From contig MCFE01000064.1 in NCBI GenBank assembly GCA_002104905.1, forward strand, positions 124,001 through 188,000: a stretch of 64,000 nucleotides of DNA, given 5' to 3'. The position numbers were made by a program, and so were the translations under genes. Shown here one piece after another: positions 62,853 through 64,000 of the stretch (the stretch's first letter is position 1; every line of letters starts with the position of its first letter). This stretch comes from Basidiobolus meristosporus CBS 931.73. Its lineage: Eukaryota > Basidiobolomycota > Basidiobolomycetes > Basidiobolales > Basidiobolaceae. The notes beneath the pieces are model-generated. The model was not told where the DNA came from and made no database searches. It saw only the letters and a program-made list of their open reading frames with translations.

Positions 62853-62904
62853 AAGGGGAGGGAAAGTCACCAAGGTAGGTGAAATCTTAGGGTTAGGGTT
62901 AGGG
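62853..62904 (-). mobile_element. Minimal element end (34 bp) abutting three telomere repeats
   Basis: Only the stem-loop and purine run remain (AGGGGAGGGAAAGTCACC.. GGTGAAATCT). It is followed at once by (TTAGGG)3 at 62887-62904. An extreme 5' truncation directly on telomere-type DNA. Confidence 0.75.
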
Positions 62905-62986
62905 GGGAGGAAAGTCACCAAGTGGTGAAATCTTTATTTACTTATACAAGTATCTAAAGAAGCCAAGTTAATCTGAAGTTATTCCT
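62905..62986 (-). mobile_element. Short truncated element end, module 5
   Basis: G-run, stem 62915-62928, then ACTTATACAAGTATCTAAAGAAGCCAAG..., the same 3' UTR type as the module beyond the copia insertion (61364-61440). Confidence 0.7.
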
Positions 62987-63073
62987 TAGGGGATGGAAAG
63001 TCACCAAGTTGGTGAAATCTTTATTTGGGCTAAGAGCTAATCTAAGTACAAATAAAGAAGCCAATTAAGAGGT

Positions 63074-63523
63074 CTAGAACCTCTCTAATAAGTAATCTAA
63101 TTTATGTTTTGTTTCATCTCTAATGTTTGTTTCAATAAAGTAAAGCTCATCAGGGGTAAATATAAAATTCAGGGGTTTTGGGGGAAGTACAAATTGTAGA
63201 TGTTTCTGATCAATATAATCCAAGACTGGAACCCAGCCTGGGATCAGGTGTAGTAGGAAAGGTGTGTGGACTTGTAAGTAGCTCTGCCACATAGATCTTA
63301 GATGGTCCTGAGCCAGTAGTCTTGGGTTCTCAGCTTTTTGAAGTTTTGAAGCAAGCTCTGTTACTACAGCAGAGCCAACCAGGGTGTGCCAGCAAGAAGA
63401 TTTCAGGGAGGAGTTAGATTGAAGCCATTGTTTGATGGAGGGGTTATGTGATTTCTGAAGTTTGACTAGGAAGGAAGCCCGGAGATAGATCATTCGGATT
63501 TGGTATGGGTAGAACCCAAAGGC
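63074..63523 (-). pseudogene. C-terminal fragment of non-LTR-like element ORF, copy 3
   Basis: 150 codons open from a point just inside the truncation (AFGFYPYQIRM) to the stop at 63074. It aligns with copy 1 from AFGFMPYKI onward: NPSIK.W, SCW.T, HTPF, FTPDELYFIE versus STEELSSFLV. It is clearly diverged from copy 1, so at least two lineages of the element are present. Stem-loop end at 63001-63015; TTAGGGG at 62986-62992; the 5' junction abuts CAGGGTTAGGGG at 63525-63536. Confidence 0.6.
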
Positions 63524-63658
63524 TCAGGGTTAGGGGAGGGAAAGTCACCAAAGTAGGTGAAATCTTTATTTGATTTCAGACAAGTCTAACTACAAATAAA
63601 GAAGCCAGCTGGGAATAGAAGATTCCCAAAGTAAACACTAAGTTGAATATGAATAAAT

Positions 63659-63975
63659 CTAAGCTAAAGTTAAGGCAGTATCCCAGAGTACACTGGAGTT
63701 CAGGTTCATGGGGGAGTGAAGTAGATAAGCTTGAGAGATATAATAATCTTTTAAGGAGTGGGTAACAGCAGATGAAGGGGAGTTTTTGATAAGTGAAGTG
63801 AATCTTGAGATCAGAGATTCCTCTAATGAGAAGGTCTTGTAAACTGGAGAATCAGGAAACTCTTTGAAGGCATGGTCAGTAGGTTCCCAGTAAAACTGGT
63901 CAGAGACATTTTGAGAGAATTGCTTAGCAATACTTTTGTCAAGTACTACCTCCAGAGTGTGATGGTTGATAAGGG
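63659..63975 (-). pseudogene. Unrecognised 104-codon open segment in the rightmost full module
   Basis: Open from 63973 to the TAG at 63659-63661 without an ATG near the left limit (LINHHTLEVVLDKS, FYWEPTDHAF, SRFTSLIKNSPSS). It does not align with the ORF end of the other modules, although its 3' UTR and stem (63545-63560) are of the same type. It is probably the ORF end of a different element subfamily, truncated at TTAGGG (63976-63981). I do not recognise the domain. Confidence 0.45.
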
Positions 63976-64000
63976 TTAGGGGGGGGGGAGGAAAGTCACC

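Larger units (their letters stand above)
61359..64000 (-). mobile_element. Subtelomeric array of 5'-truncated non-LTR-like element 3' ends
   Basis: Nine copies of one 3'-end signature, all on the minus strand. The pattern is AAATAAAGATTTCACC, a 4-6 base loop, GGTGACT, a C-rich run and mostly CTAACCC. Stem positions (plus coordinates): 61368-61381, 61819-61832, 62454-62469, 62622-62635, 62867-62882, 62915-62928, 63001-63015, 63545-63560 and 63996 on (cut). TTAGGG-type blocks separate the copies, including (TTAGGG)3 at 62887-62904. Copies are truncated at their 5' sides to about 30-630 bp. Two carry homologous protein ends. TTAGGG reads rightward, so the chromosome end would be to the right. 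Non-LTR origin is inferred from variable 5' truncation and the constant 3' end. Confidence 0.75.

Noticed and set aside
61359-64000. CRISPR-like array reading of the repeated stem-loop segments
   Set aside because: Spacing varies from about 50 to 550 bp, the units carry ORF ends and poly(A)-like signals, and the genome is eukaryotic.

Overview
The window looks like a piece of a transposon-rich genome from an early-diverging fungus. Mucoromycota is my best guess. It shows spliceosomal introns of 58-100 bp with GTAAGT-type donors, a mitochondrial ribosomal protein, eIF2alpha, an Hst3/Hst4-type sirtuin, two polysaccharide lyase family 14 genes (plausible in fungi whose walls contain polyglucuronate), and TTAGGG telomere-type repeats at the right edge. 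The organism call is inference.

Layout. 1-7.1 kb is a retroelement graveyard: a broken Ty3/gypsy integrase, then inverted and nested pieces of one Ty1/copia family, one of them hit by an unrelated 528-bp solo LTR. 7.2-24.6 kb is a compact, GC-richer gene island: eIF2alpha, a DDX21-type DEAD-box helicase with GUCT domain, a divergent PL14 lyase pair, S-adenosylmethionine decarboxylase (one frame break), thioredoxin reductase, sirtuin, mitoribosomal mS33 and a glutathione S-transferase. At 24.6-25.7 and 35.5-36.7 kb lie two copies of a segmental duplication carrying a two-exon 161-aa gene I cannot assign. Between them is a three-level nest of copia elements: an old plus-strand copy at 26.7-33.9 kb, split by a minus-strand copy at 27.4-32.0 kb, which is split by a solo LTR at 30.66-31.01 kb.

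36.8-50.1 kb is an array of six cationic amino acid transporter paralogues (five intact, one pseudogene) with gene-conversion-like identity tracts and a shared TATA motif. 50.1-54.6 kb is mostly featureless, with two small tandem repeats. 54.6-55.6 kb encodes a secreted DUF3472-like protein with a hevein-type chitin-binding domain. 56.69-61.36 kb is a full-length copia element with both LTRs and a perfect GGATC target duplication, disabled by stops and a frameshift.

The most unusual part is 61.36-64.0 kb, plus the site the copia element landed in. It holds nine 3' ends of non-LTR-like elements, all on the minus strand. Seven complete ends carry one exact stem (TCACC/GGTGA) and an eighth has a compensated stem (TCACT/AGTGA); the ninth is cut by the window edge. 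Each stem is followed by a C-rich tail and, in most copies, CCCTAA telomere-type sequence. 5' truncation ranges from a few tens to several hundred bases. This looks like a subtelomeric array built by a telomere-directed retroelement, with the chromosome end to the right.
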